A stretch of DNA of 64,000 bases, from contig JBCCPJ010000005.1 of NCBI GenBank assembly GCA_039024895.1, positions 98,438-162,437 of the forward strand, given 5' to 3'. Each line of letters opens with the position of its first letter. Within the stretch, counting starts at the first letter, position 1. A program made the translations under genes and the position numbers. The DNA is from JAJDOD01 sp039024895. GTDB lineage: Bacteria; Pseudomonadota; Alphaproteobacteria; Rhodobacterales; Rhodobacteraceae. This document shows positions 1 to 7,670 of this stretch, in pieces. Under the pieces are notes generated by a model. It was not told the DNA's origin. It ran no database searches and was given only the letters and a program-made list of their open reading frames with translations.

Positions 1-120
1 CCGATGGACAAACTCGAAGCCATGGTGGTCGAAGCGAGTTTACCCGATTTGCCGAAGCTAGGAGCCGATATCCTCAAAGGTCAGGTTCGGGGCCGCGTTG
101 TGGTCGATGTAACCGCCTGA
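1..120 (+). CDS. C-terminal end of a quinone-oxidoreductase-type MDR protein (acrylyl-CoA reductase AcuI/YhdH-like), partial
   Basis: The first 39 codons read in frame to a TGA at 118-120 and end in a tail containing ILKGQVRGRVVVDV. This tail is characteristic of the AcuI/YhdH group of zinc-free medium-chain dehydrogenase/reductases, which reduce acryloyl-CoA with NADPH in DMSP-degrading marine bacteria. Only the last helix and strand are present, so cofactor motifs cannot be checked. The family call rests on the tail alone. The gene runs off the left edge and is separated from fabD by 36 nt. Confidence 0.6.
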   Translation, partial: PMDKLEAMVVEASLPDLPKLGADILKGQVRGRVVVDVTA

Positions 121-156
121 TAGGGCTTCGGGCGCCATGTGTAAGGGAGGAACCCC

Positions 157-1104
157 ATGAGCTTGTCCTTCGTGTTCCCCGGGCAAGGGGCGCAGACCAT
201 TGGTATGGGGCGTGACCTGGCTGACGCATATCCGGCAGCAAAATTGGTCTTCGAAGAAGTAGATGACGCGCTTGGTGAAAAACTCTCCACCCTGATTTGG
301 GACGGCGACGCAGAGACTTTGACGCTGACGCAGAATGCGCAGCCCGCTTTGATGGCGACATCACTTGCTGCAGTACGCGCTTTGGAAGCTGAAGGGATTT
401 CAGTGACGTCGGCGTCGTACGTGGCCGGTCACTCCCTCGGCGAGTACTCGGCCCTTTGCGCAGCCGGTTCGATCGGCCTTGCAGATACTGCGCGGTTATT
501 GCGCTTGAGAGGACAAGCGATGCAAAGTGCCGTGCCCGTAGGCGAAGGTGCGATGGCGGCAGTGCTGGGCCTTGACATCGACGCGGTCGAAGCGCTTGCC
601 GCCGACGCGGCTGAAGGCGATATCTGCGAGGTCGCAAACGAGAACGACCCGGCGCAAACCGTTGTTTCTGGTTCGAAATCGGCCATTGACCGTGTGGTAT
701 CCATGGCCAAGGAGCGAGGGGCGAAGCGGGCTCTTCCTTTGCCGGTCTCCGCCCCCTTTCACTGTGCCTTGATGCAACCCGCGGCGGACGCGATGGCTGA
801 GGCCTTGGCGGAGGTCTCGATCACAGCGCCAGCGGTCCCGTTAGTCGCGAACGTGGTCGCCGAAGCCGTGTCTTCGCCCGATGATATCCGGCGTTTCCTC
901 GTCGAACAGGTGGCGGGGCGCGTGCGCTGGCGCGCGTCTGTCGAGTGGATGGCCGGCGCAGGCGTGGATACCTTTTGGGAGCTTGGCGCCGGGAAGGCAC
1001 TGTCTGGTATGATCCGGCGCATCGCGAGAGACGCGGAGACGCGCGCGGTGGGCTCTGCAAGCGATGTGTCCGAAGCGGCAGCGGCATTGCGCCCATCAGC
1101 CTAA
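157..1104 (+). CDS. fabD: Malonyl-CoA:ACP transacylase FabD
   Basis: FabD transfers malonyl from CoA to acyl carrier protein, supplying the extender unit for type II fatty-acid synthesis in the cytoplasm. The 315-residue length is normal. Visible motifs are the N-terminal FPGQGAQ, the nucleophile elbow GHSLGE (Ser93), the conserved Arg118 in LRGQAM and the catalytic His202 in APFHCALM. An AAGGGAGGAA Shine-Dalgarno at 142-151 fixes the ATG. It is followed by fabG after 48 nt and then by acpP, the usual alphaproteobacterial fab order, so one fatty-acid operon is likely. Confidence 0.97.
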   Translation: MSLSFVFPGQGAQTIGMGRDLADAYPAAKLVFEEVDDALGEKLSTLIWDGDAETLTLTQNAQPALMATSLAAVRALEAEGISVTSASYVAGHSLGEYSALCAAGSIGLADTARLLRLRGQAMQSAVPVGEGAMAAVLGLDIDAVEALAADAAEGDICEVANENDPAQTVVSGSKSAIDRVVSMAKERGAKRALPLPVSAPFHCALMQPAADAMAEALAEVSITAPAVPLVANVVAEAVSSPDDIRRFLVEQVAGRVRWRASVEWMAGAGVDTFWELGAGKALSGMIRRIARDAETRAVGSASDVSEAAAALRPSA

Positions 1105-1152
1105 GAAGTTGAAAAGTTGTAACCATGCGTTTGTCAATTTGAAGGAGAGGGC

Positions 1153-1890
1153 ATGTTCGATCTGACCGGAAAATCAGCTTTGGTCACCGGTGCATCCGGT
1201 GGCATCGGCGCGGACATTGCAAGGGCGCTCCATGGCGCTGGCGCTGCCGTTGGCCTGTCCGGCACTCGAATGGAGCCGCTCGAAGCGCTTGCGGCGGAAC
1301 TTGGCGAGCGCTGTTTTGTCCTGCCCTGCAACCTGGGCGACGCTGCGGCGGTTGAAGCATTGCCAAAGCAAGCTGCCGAGGCGATGGGCGCCGTTGATAT
1401 CCTGGTCAACAATGCGGGCATCACCCGCGACAACCTTTTCATGCGGATGTCTTTGGATGAGTGGGATGAAGTTTTGTCGGTAAATCTCAGATCTGCAGTG
1501 GTTTTGTCGAAAGGCGTGATACGTGGGATGATGAAGGCTCGCTGGGGGCGTATTGTTAATGTGTCGTCCATTGTCGGGGCGACCGGCAATCCGGGTCAGG
1601 CCAACTATGCCGCGTCAAAGGCGGGTCTCGTGGGTATGTCGAAATCACTAGCCTACGAGGTGGCGAGCCGCGGGATCACTGTGAACGCGGTGGCGCCCGG
1701 CTTTATTACCACGGCAATGACCGACAAGCTGACGGACGATCAGAAGACCGGCATCCTCTCCCAAGTCCCGGCGGGCCGCATGGGCGAGCCGTCGGAGATT
1801 GCGGCAGCGGTCGTCTATCTGGCGAGTGAAGAAGCCGGATATGTGACGGGCGCCACGTTGCATATCAACGGTGGAATGGCCATGTTGTAG
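1153..1890 (+). CDS. fabG: 3-oxoacyl-ACP reductase FabG
   Basis: FabG is the NADPH-dependent reductase of the first reduction step of fatty-acid elongation. The 245-residue SDR shows the cofactor motif TGASGGIG (residues 12-19), NNAG (86-89) and the catalytic Ser139, Tyr152 (NYAASK) and Lys156. The C-terminal GYVTGATLHINGGMAM segment is typical of FabG rather than other SDRs. A strong GAAGGAGAG ribosome-binding site precedes the ATG. It sits between fabD and acpP, so substrate specificity for ACP thioesters is a safe inference. Confidence 0.97.
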   Translation: MFDLTGKSALVTGASGGIGADIARALHGAGAAVGLSGTRMEPLEALAAELGERCFVLPCNLGDAAAVEALPKQAAEAMGAVDILVNNAGITRDNLFMRMSLDEWDEVLSVNLRSAVVLSKGVIRGMMKARWGRIVNVSSIVGATGNPGQANYAASKAGLVGMSKSLAYEVASRGITVNAVAPGFITTAMTDKLTDDQKTGILSQVPAGRMGEPSEIAAAVVYLASEEAGYVTGATLHINGGMAML

Positions 1891-1998
1891 GCGCTAAAGC
1901 CTGCGACATTAGTATTTGCGTTTCAAAGCGCGATGGGTTAGGCGCGCCTCATCTTAGCTCCAGAGCGGGCGTCGTCGAGGCATTGGCGAATACAAGTC

Positions 1999-2012
1999 CG
2001 GGCTTCGGCCCG
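1999..2012 (+). promoter_or_regulatory. UUCG-capped hairpin in the acpP leader
   Basis: A perfect 5-bp stem CGGGC/GCCCG closed by a TTCG tetraloop lies 22 nt upstream of the acpP ATG. No T-tract follows, so it is not a terminator. UUCG-capped GC stems are very stable, and one at this position could protect the 5' end of a processed acpP mRNA, which would fit the high level of ACP needed. That role is inference. Confidence 0.4.
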
Positions 2013-2034
2013 AAAGAACACGTGAGGAATTGAT

Positions 2035-2268
2035 ATGAGCGACATCGAAGATCGAACAAAAAAGATCGTCGTCGAGCATCTTGGCGTTGAAGAAGGCAAG
2101 GTGACGGAGAATGCATCTTTCATCGATGATCTGGGCGCAGACAGCTTGGACACCGTTGAACTGGTCATGGCATTCGAAGAAGAGTTCGGAATTGAAATCC
2201 CGGACGACGCTGCCGAGACGATCCAGACATTCGGTGATGCCGTGAAATTTATCAAAGACGCCGCCTGA
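2035..2268 (+). CDS. acpP: Acyl carrier protein AcpP
   Basis: AcpP is the small acidic carrier of growing acyl chains in fatty-acid synthesis. The 77-residue protein has the phosphopantetheine attachment motif GADSLDTVE with the acceptor serine at residue 37, and the expected four-helix acidic composition. GTGAGGAATTGAT provides the ribosome-binding site. It is separated from fabG by 144 nt containing a UUCG hairpin and is closed by a strong intrinsic terminator, so it may be both co-transcribed and independently processed. fabF follows beyond the divergent PilZ gene. Confidence 0.98.
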   Translation: MSDIEDRTKKIVVEHLGVEEGKVTENASFIDDLGADSLDTVELVMAFEEEFGIEIPDDAAETIQTFGDAVKFIKDAA

Positions 2269-2290
2269 TAACCGGGCCAGTGGTTTTGGG

Positions 2291-2321
2291 ACGGCGCCGT
2301 TGGGCGCCGTTTTTCTTTTTT
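2291..2321 (+). terminator. Intrinsic terminator of the fabD-fabG-acpP unit
   Basis: An 8-bp perfect GC-rich stem (ACGGCGCC/GGCGCCGT) with a GTTG loop is followed immediately by TTTTCTTTTTT. It starts 22 nt after the acpP stop and is a textbook Rho-independent terminator on the plus strand. In the minus direction the T-tract is absent, so it should not stop the convergent PilZ gene. Confidence 0.93.
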
Positions 2322-2343
2322 ACAGATTTTGCTATTGGTCGGC

Positions 2344-3243
2344 TTAGCCTGTCGAAGGCCTTGCGGTCTCACCAGGGGCGTGCGTTTCCTTTATCGATTT
2401 GAGTTCGCTTTTGGTCAAAACAGTCTCAAACATCACCCCTGCGAAGTGTGGGTTTGCCCAAATCACGTGGCCGATGCGGTTAATCCCCAATAAGCTGAGT
2501 GTCGCGAGTGTACCGATCGGCGGCGGATCGTCCCATCGCACTTTCAGACCCCCTTGCGAGATATCGACCGCTTCCCCTTCCGCCTCGCGGATTTCACCAT
2601 TTGGGTCTGTGAAAGTTATGGGTAACAGCAGGGATATTGGAAATCGCGACATGCGTTCGACTTGGCTTTTGCGAACAAATTGCGCGCGCGACAGCCAAAA
2701 GCCCCCTGCAATTGTGACGATGGCCCCAAGCCCTACCGCGAGCCAAACCCAGGGCGGTTGTTCTTTCATGCTGCTGGAAGAATCCGCCGTCTCACCCACG
2801 GATCGCAAATGTGCGCGTGCTGTTGAATCTTGGGTTGGGGTGTAACTTGTATGCGCCAAGCTTCCCGCACACTGCGTTGAGCGATACAACGCGCCGAGCC
2901 AGGCGATGTTCTGGCCATGCTCAAAGCCTGTTTTTGGATCGCTTTCATCGGTTAAAACGGCCATCGCGAGAGCTTGGGCGTCTTTAATTGCCTCTTCTAG
3001 CCTTGCGTGGTCCACGACGACGCCGGACCTTGCGACTTGAGTGCCCAGACTATTGGCCGACTGGCTGCCAATTAGAACGAGCAACGTTCGCGCTGACTTG
3101 GTTCGGGCTTCAAAGTCGGCTCCGTTCAACGCGCTTTCGTAAGCTCCTTGTACCGCATTCAGCACGACAGCGCCGTGGCAGCGGGCAGAGACCGCCGTAC
3201 CTATTGCGGTCGAAAAGCAGAGAGTAAAAATTAACAGTCGCAT
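2344..3243 (-). CDS. Exported/membrane-anchored PilZ-domain protein
   Basis: This 299-residue protein starts with a cleavable-looking signal (MRLLIFTLCFSTAIGTAVSA), followed by an extracytoplasmic region of about 140 residues, a membrane segment around WVWLAVGLGAIVTIAGGFWLS and a C-terminal cytosolic domain. That domain carries basic residues (RKSQVERMSRF) followed by DISQGG, which fits the PilZ c-di-GMP signature [D/N]xSxxG. It may therefore sense c-di-GMP inside and act on the periplasmic part. The frame stays open upstream, but the signal peptide and the overlap with fabF support the ATG at 3243. The ribosome-binding site is weak. The partner or output is unknown. Confidence 0.8.
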   Translation of the reverse strand: MRLLIFTLCFSTAIGTAVSARCHGAVVLNAVQGAYESALNGADFEARTKSARTLLVLIGSQSANSLGTQVARSGVVVDHARLEEAIKDAQALAMAVLTDESDPKTGFEHGQNIAWLGALYRSTQCAGSLAHTSYTPTQDSTARAHLRSVGETADSSSSMKEQPPWVWLAVGLGAIVTIAGGFWLSRAQFVRKSQVERMSRFPISLLLPITFTDPNGEIREAEGEAVDISQGGLKVRWDDPPPIGTLATLSLLGINRIGHVIWANPHFAGVMFETVLTKSELKSIKETHAPGETARPSTG

Positions 3244-3381
3244 CGTTCGAGACGTGTTGGGCTTTTCCGGGCTATATCCGCTTTTGGTTTTCCTCCTGTT
3301 AACGCTGGTTGAGAACCGCGTCAGATTGCACCCCTCTCGGGGCGCGTGTATGTCTTCGGGAAGAAATATAAGGAGCAGAGC

Positions 3382-4644
3382 ATGCGTCGTGTCGTAGTCA
3401 CAGGTCTTGGGATGGTATCGCCCTTGGCGGCAGGCGTTGAAGACACCTGGAACCGTCTTTTGGACGGGCAGTCGGCGGCTGACACGATTACCCGCTTCGA
3501 TGCGAGTCATTTGGCGACCACCTATGCTTGTGAAGTTCCGCGCGGTGATGGTTCCGGTGGTACATTCAATCCCGATGATTGGATGGAACCCAAGGAGCAA
3601 CGTAAAGTAGACGACTTCATTTTGTATGGTATGGCCGCTGCCGAACAAGCCGTAAAAGACGCCGGTTGGATGCCGAACGATATCGAGAGCCTCGAACGGA
3701 CGGGTGTTATGATCGGCTCTGGCATTGGTGGCTTGCAGACCATCGCCGAGACGGCAGTCCTACTCAAAGAGCGTGGTCCGCGCCGGGTTTCCCCTTTCTT
3801 TATTCCGTCGGCTTTGATCAACTTGATTTCTGGCCAGGTGAGTATTCGATTTGGCTTCAAAGGGCCGAACCACGCCGTCGTGACAGCTTGTTCTACTGGG
3901 GCGCATGCAATCGGGGATGCCTCACGCCTTATAATGCTCGGAGATGCTGATGTGATGATTGCAGGGGGGGCGGAGAGCCCGATCTGCGAAATCGGCGTAG
4001 CTGGTTTCAACGCCTGTAAAGCGCTGTCGACCAAAAGTGGCGACGAGCCCGCAAAGGCCTCGCGCCCCTATGACGCTGACCGCGACGGCTTCGTGATGGG
4101 AGAGGGCGCGGGCGTGGTTGTACTGGAAGAGTACGAGCATGCCAAAGCCCGCGGAGCAAAGATCTATGCGGAGGTGCTGGGCTACGGGCTTTCGGGTGAC
4201 GCCTACCATATCACGGCCCCGTCTGAGGACGGCGAGGGCGGTGAACGGGCGATGCGTAACGCCTTGCGAAATGCGGGTCTCAGCGGCGGGGATGTCCATT
4301 ACATCAACGCCCACGGCACGTCGACCATGGCGGATACGATTGAGCTTGGGGCTGTTGAGCGGGTCATGGGGAACGCCGCAGCCGGTGCAACGATGAGTTC
4401 GACGAAGTCTTCGATTGGTCACTTGCTCGGGGCGGCGGGTGCGGTTGAGTCCATTTTTTGTATTCTCGCGCTGCGGGACCAGATGGCGCCGCCGACGATC
4501 AACCTGGAGAACCCGGCTGTTGAGCCGGTGCTCGACCTGGCGCCAAATACCAAGCGAAAGCGGGAGATTGGCATCGCTCTTTCCAACAGCTTTGGATTTG
4601 GAGGGACGAATGCGTCGCTCATCATGGGACGGATGGATCGCTGA
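3382..4644 (+). CDS. fabF: Beta-ketoacyl-ACP synthase II FabF
   Basis: FabF condenses malonyl-ACP with acyl-ACP during chain elongation. The 420-residue thiolase-fold enzyme has the Cys-His-His triad: Cys170 in VVTACSTGAHAIGDA, His311 in INAHGTST and His347 in SSIGHLLGAAG, plus the terminal NSFGFGGTNAS loop. The ATG at 3382 is chosen because AGGAG lies 6 nt upstream; the frame also has an upstream ATG at 3346 that lacks a good ribosome-binding site. The stop overlaps the mltG start (TGATG), so the two are translationally coupled. Confidence 0.97.
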   Translation: MRRVVVTGLGMVSPLAAGVEDTWNRLLDGQSAADTITRFDASHLATTYACEVPRGDGSGGTFNPDDWMEPKEQRKVDDFILYGMAAAEQAVKDAGWMPNDIESLERTGVMIGSGIGGLQTIAETAVLLKERGPRRVSPFFIPSALINLISGQVSIRFGFKGPNHAVVTACSTGAHAIGDASRLIMLGDADVMIAGGAESPICEIGVAGFNACKALSTKSGDEPAKASRPYDADRDGFVMGEGAGVVVLEEYEHAKARGAKIYAEVLGYGLSGDAYHITAPSEDGEGGERAMRNALRNAGLSGGDVHYINAHGTSTMADTIELGAVERVMGNAAAGATMSSTKSSIGHLLGAAGAVESIFCILALRDQMAPPTINLENPAVEPVLDLAPNTKRKREIGIALSNSFGFGGTNASLIMGRMDR

Positions 4645-5804
4645 TGTGGCGTAACCTTGCTTCAAACATGCTGACGCTTTTGGTGGTTGCCCTGATCGCG
4701 GTCGCTGGCGTGATCGGTTGGGGTCAGTCGCAATACGTCGCGCAAGGGCCTTTGGAGCGCGCAATCTGCCTGCAAGTGCCGCAAGGTGGATCAATGACCG
4801 GCGTTGCTAATGATCTTGCGGCACAAGGTGCGATTTCAAACGCGACTATTTATCGGCTCGGTGCGGATTACACGGGCAAGGCGCCTGCGTTGAAAGCTGG
4901 GTCATTTTTGATCGAACCCGGGACATCGATGCAGGAGATTGTGTCTCAGGTGACGGGCGATGGTCGGTCGACCTGCGGGACTGAAATTCTCTACATCATC
5001 GCGGTAAATGGGCAGGAGAAACGGGTTCGTGAGTTAGATCCGGACACGCAAGAATTTGAAGTTACGGCAGCTTTTGATCCGAAAGCTGACGCAGACGTCC
5101 CCGAAGCTTACACGGCCGCCTTGGAGGATGTCGCCACGCAATATCGTTTGGTGGTGGTTGAGGGCGTGACAAGCTGGCAAGTCATTGAGGGCCTTAACGC
5201 GACGGAGATTTTGACGGGAGAGGTTTCAGTTGTGCCTCCAGAGGGGTCACTCGCACCGCGCGAGTTTGCAGTGCGGCCGGGCGATGACCGCAGCGAGTTG
5301 GTGGCTGAGATGACGGTGCAGCAGGAGCAATGGCTGGCGGCGGCATGGGAGGCACGTTCCGAAAGCGCAGCCGTTGAAACGCCGGAGGAGGCGCTCATTC
5401 TCGCCTCGATTATCGAAAAGGAAACCGCTTTGGCGGAAGAACGGCCCCTGGTCTCCAGTGTATTCACCAACCGTCTGAAGCAGGGGATCAAACTGCAAAC
5501 AGACCCCACAGTGATATACGGAGTGACGGAGGGTAAGAGCGTTTTGGGGCGGGGTTTGCGTCGCAGTGAGCTGCGCGCCGAAACGCCATGGAATACGTAT
5601 GTGATTGATGGTTTGCCGCCGACACCCATTGCGAACCCTGGACAGGCGTCCATCGAAGCGGCGCTAAATCCGGACGAGTCGGACTACATTTTTTTCGTCG
5701 CCAAGACGCTCGACCCGCGTGATGGACATAACTTTGCGGTGACGTTGGACGAACATAATGAAAACGTTGCCGCCTATCGTGCCCTGGAGCGGGCGGCGGA
5801 GTAA
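4644..5804 (+). CDS. mltG: Endolytic murein transglycosylase MltG (YceG-like)
   Basis: MltG is an inner-membrane lytic transglycosylase that cleaves nascent glycan strands and sets their length. The 386-residue protein has one N-terminal membrane segment (about residues 8-27), a LysM-like region around 45-100 and the YceG catalytic domain with ASIIEKET (catalytic Glu258 by alignment with the family), TDPTVIYG and the NTY...GLPPTPIANPG block. Its ATG overlaps the fabF stop by 1 nt. Linkage of mltG to fab genes is common in proteobacteria. Confidence 0.94.
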   Translation: MWRNLASNMLTLLVVALIAVAGVIGWGQSQYVAQGPLERAICLQVPQGGSMTGVANDLAAQGAISNATIYRLGADYTGKAPALKAGSFLIEPGTSMQEIVSQVTGDGRSTCGTEILYIIAVNGQEKRVRELDPDTQEFEVTAAFDPKADADVPEAYTAALEDVATQYRLVVVEGVTSWQVIEGLNATEILTGEVSVVPPEGSLAPREFAVRPGDDRSELVAEMTVQQEQWLAAAWEARSESAAVETPEEALILASIIEKETALAEERPLVSSVFTNRLKQGIKLQTDPTVIYGVTEGKSVLGRGLRRSELRAETPWNTYVIDGLPPTPIANPGQASIEAALNPDESDYIFFVAKTLDPRDGHNFAVTLDEHNENVAAYRALERAAE

Positions 5805-5835
5805 GTCATTTAGCGCATTGCAAAATCCCGCTCTG

Positions 5836-5850
5836 TTAAGATTTTGTTAA
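5836..5850. promoter_or_regulatory. CtrA-type binding site upstream of the GTA cluster
   Basis: TTAAGATTTTGTTAA is an exact match to the CtrA consensus TTAA-N7-TTAA. It lies about 180 nt upstream of the first GTA gene and just upstream of a candidate promoter at 5894. CtrA is known to be needed for GTA expression in Rhodobacter capsulatus, so a direct input here is plausible, although in that species much of the effect is thought to be indirect. Confidence 0.55.
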
Positions 5851-5893
5851 GTCGACAGTACGGTATTTGTGTTTTCTATCAATAACTTAGCTC

Positions 5894-5922
5894 TTGACGG
5901 AGCGTCCTTTCTGGCGTACACC
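5894..5922 (+). promoter_or_regulatory. Candidate promoter of the GTA cluster
   Basis: TTGACG and TACACC are separated by exactly 17 bp in the 209-nt gap between mltG and the first GTA gene. The -35 is close to consensus, the -10 is weak, and the CtrA-type box sits 44 bp upstream of the -35. A weak -10 is expected for a promoter that needs an activator. No other promoter-like pair was seen in the gap. Confidence 0.4.
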
Positions 5923-6013
5923 TTTGGGCAAGCTAGGAGACGTGACAGCGCGGCGCGGGAACACCCGCTGCCGCGTTTCCTTTCCCCGTAATCCCGTTGT
6001 TGTGGAGCGTCGA

Positions 6014-6364
6014 ATGGCGGATGAATCGTCCGATTTTTCGGACATTGAAAGATCTCGCGAACTGCTTGAGCAGAGTGACGAGGCCTTGCAAGAGGCCTTG
6101 CTCGCCTTCGCGATCCTGAAAGAGCGGCTTTTAGCCGATGAAACCGTGCCCCCGTCTGATGTGGCTAAGGCTTTAACGAACATAAGCCAACACCGCGGGC
6201 GTGTGACTGATGACATGAGGAAACATGAAGACCGATTACTCTTCCAATCAAAGCGTGTCGCCAACGCCCCACTCGATTTCGACAAGCTCAGGTCTGATAT
6301 TGGGCGCAAGGTTGATCGCATCCGCGACGCCCTCCGAACAAGAGGAATTTCTGAGGAACCTTAG
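6014..6364 (+). CDS. GTA gene 1: small terminase subunit (TerS-like)
   Basis: This is the first gene of the GTA cluster and encodes a 116-residue, strongly helical acidic/basic protein. Position and size match RcGTA g1, which has been described as a small terminase that helps the motor load host DNA. No strong sequence motif is visible, so the call rests mainly on synteny. The ATG at 6014 is preceded by GGAG at 6-nt spacing. Upstream in-frame GTG codons (5942 with AGGAG, and 6002) are alternatives. The reading frame overlaps that of the large terminase by up to 140 nt. Confidence 0.7.
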   Translation: MADESSDFSDIERSRELLEQSDEALQEALLAFAILKERLLADETVPPSDVAKALTNISQHRGRVTDDMRKHEDRLLFQSKRVANAPLDFDKLRSDIGRKVDRIRDALRTRGISEEP

Positions 6365-7637
6365 TTCCGAAGAAATCCGTGGACTGAAATACCTCTTCGA
6401 GTTCTGGGCGATGCCGCATCAGTTGCCGCCCGATGGTGCTTGGAAAACCTGGGTTATCCTCGGTGGGCGCGGTGCCGGTAAAACACGGGCAGGATCGGAG
6501 TGGGTACGCTCGCAGGTGGAAGGCTCGGGACCGGAGGATACCGGGGTCGCAAAACGCGTCGCATTAGTTGGCGAAACATACGATCAGGCGCGCGACGTTA
6601 TGGTGCACGGTGAAAGCGGGATACTGGCCTGTACGCCCGAGGACCGACGCCCGAAATGGATTGCCGACCGGCGAAAGCTGATCTGGCCAAATGGCGCGGA
6701 AGCCAAGGTGTTTTCGGCAAACGATTATGAGGCGCTTCGTGGACCGCAATTCGATGCGGCCTGGGTGGACGAACTCGCAAAATGGCCGAGGGCCGAAGAA
6801 GCCTGGGACATGTTGCAGTTTGCGCTGCGCCTTGGGGAGAACCCTCAACAGGTGATTACCACGACGCCGCGCGACATTCCAATCCTGAAGCGCGTTTTGG
6901 CATCGGAAACGACGGTAGTGACGCAAGCTGCCACTCGCGAGAATGAAGCAAATCTTGCGGCTTCTTTCCTCGAAGAAGTCGAGGGGCAGTTTGGCGGCAC
7001 GCAATTGGGGCGACAAGAGCTCGAAGGTGTGGTGGTTGAAGAATTGGAGGGAGCGCTTTGGACCCGTGCCATGCTGATGGCAGCCGGGGATGCGAAAGCG
7101 ATCGAGCCAGACCGCATCGTGGTGGCCGTTGATCCGCCGGTATCGTCGAAAGTCTCGTCCGACGCCTGTGGGATTGTGGTGGCTGGTGTGAAGATGGACG
7201 AAACGAAAGGCGACTGGCGCGGGGTTGTTTTGGAAGACGCCAGCCTTGATCGGGCGACGCCATTGGAATGGGCGACGCGGGCGGTCGAGATGTATCAAAA
7301 GTACGACGCCGACCGGATTGTCGCCGAGGTGAATCAAGGCGGTGATCTGGTTGAGGAAATGGTGCGGCAGGTGGAGCGTACGGTCAGTTATCGCGCCGTT
7401 CACGCCCGTCGTGGCAAAGTCATTCGAGCGGAACCTGTGGCCGCGCTTTATGAGCAGCAACGGGTCGCTCATCGGAGAGGGCTCGGTGAGTTGGAAGCGC
7501 AGATGTTATTGATGCAGCGCAGCGGCTTTGCGGGGCGAGGGTCTCCGGACAGGGTTGACGCACTCGTCTGGGCGCTGACCGACTTGATGATCAAGCCGGC
7601 ACCTGAGGGCCGCCCACAAATTCGCGGCCTTGGCTGA
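6225..7637 (+). CDS. GTA gene 2: large terminase subunit TerL
   Basis: TerL is the packaging ATPase/nuclease that pumps headful lengths of host DNA into the particle. Walker A GGRGAGKT lies at residues 80-87, Walker B FDAAWVDE ends near residue 183, and the C-terminal nuclease half begins at IVVAVDPPVSS. The 470-residue version starts at the ATG at 6225, which has GAGGA only 3 nt away and overlaps gene 1 by 140 nt. Family members usually begin about 25-30 residues later, so a TTG start at 6300 or 6312 is a real alternative. Confidence 0.9.
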   Translation: MKTDYSSNQSVSPTPHSISTSSGLILGARLIASATPSEQEEFLRNLSSEEIRGLKYLFEFWAMPHQLPPDGAWKTWVILGGRGAGKTRAGSEWVRSQVEGSGPEDTGVAKRVALVGETYDQARDVMVHGESGILACTPEDRRPKWIADRRKLIWPNGAEAKVFSANDYEALRGPQFDAAWVDELAKWPRAEEAWDMLQFALRLGENPQQVITTTPRDIPILKRVLASETTVVTQAATRENEANLAASFLEEVEGQFGGTQLGRQELEGVVVEELEGALWTRAMLMAAGDAKAIEPDRIVVAVDPPVSSKVSSDACGIVVAGVKMDETKGDWRGVVLEDASLDRATPLEWATRAVEMYQKYDADRIVAEVNQGGDLVEEMVRQVERTVSYRAVHARRGKVIRAEPVAALYEQQRVAHRRGLGELEAQMLLMQRSGFAGRGSPDRVDALVWALTDLMIKPAPEGRPQIRGLG

Positions 7638-7670
7638 TGGGTTGTGCCCTGCGGGGCGGAAGGAGTTGAA

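Noticed and set aside
3244..3648. 135-codon upstream extension of the PilZ protein frame
   Set aside because: It would overlap the fabF coding region for about 270 nt and place the signal peptide in the middle of the protein. The ATG at 3243 gives a normal signal sequence.
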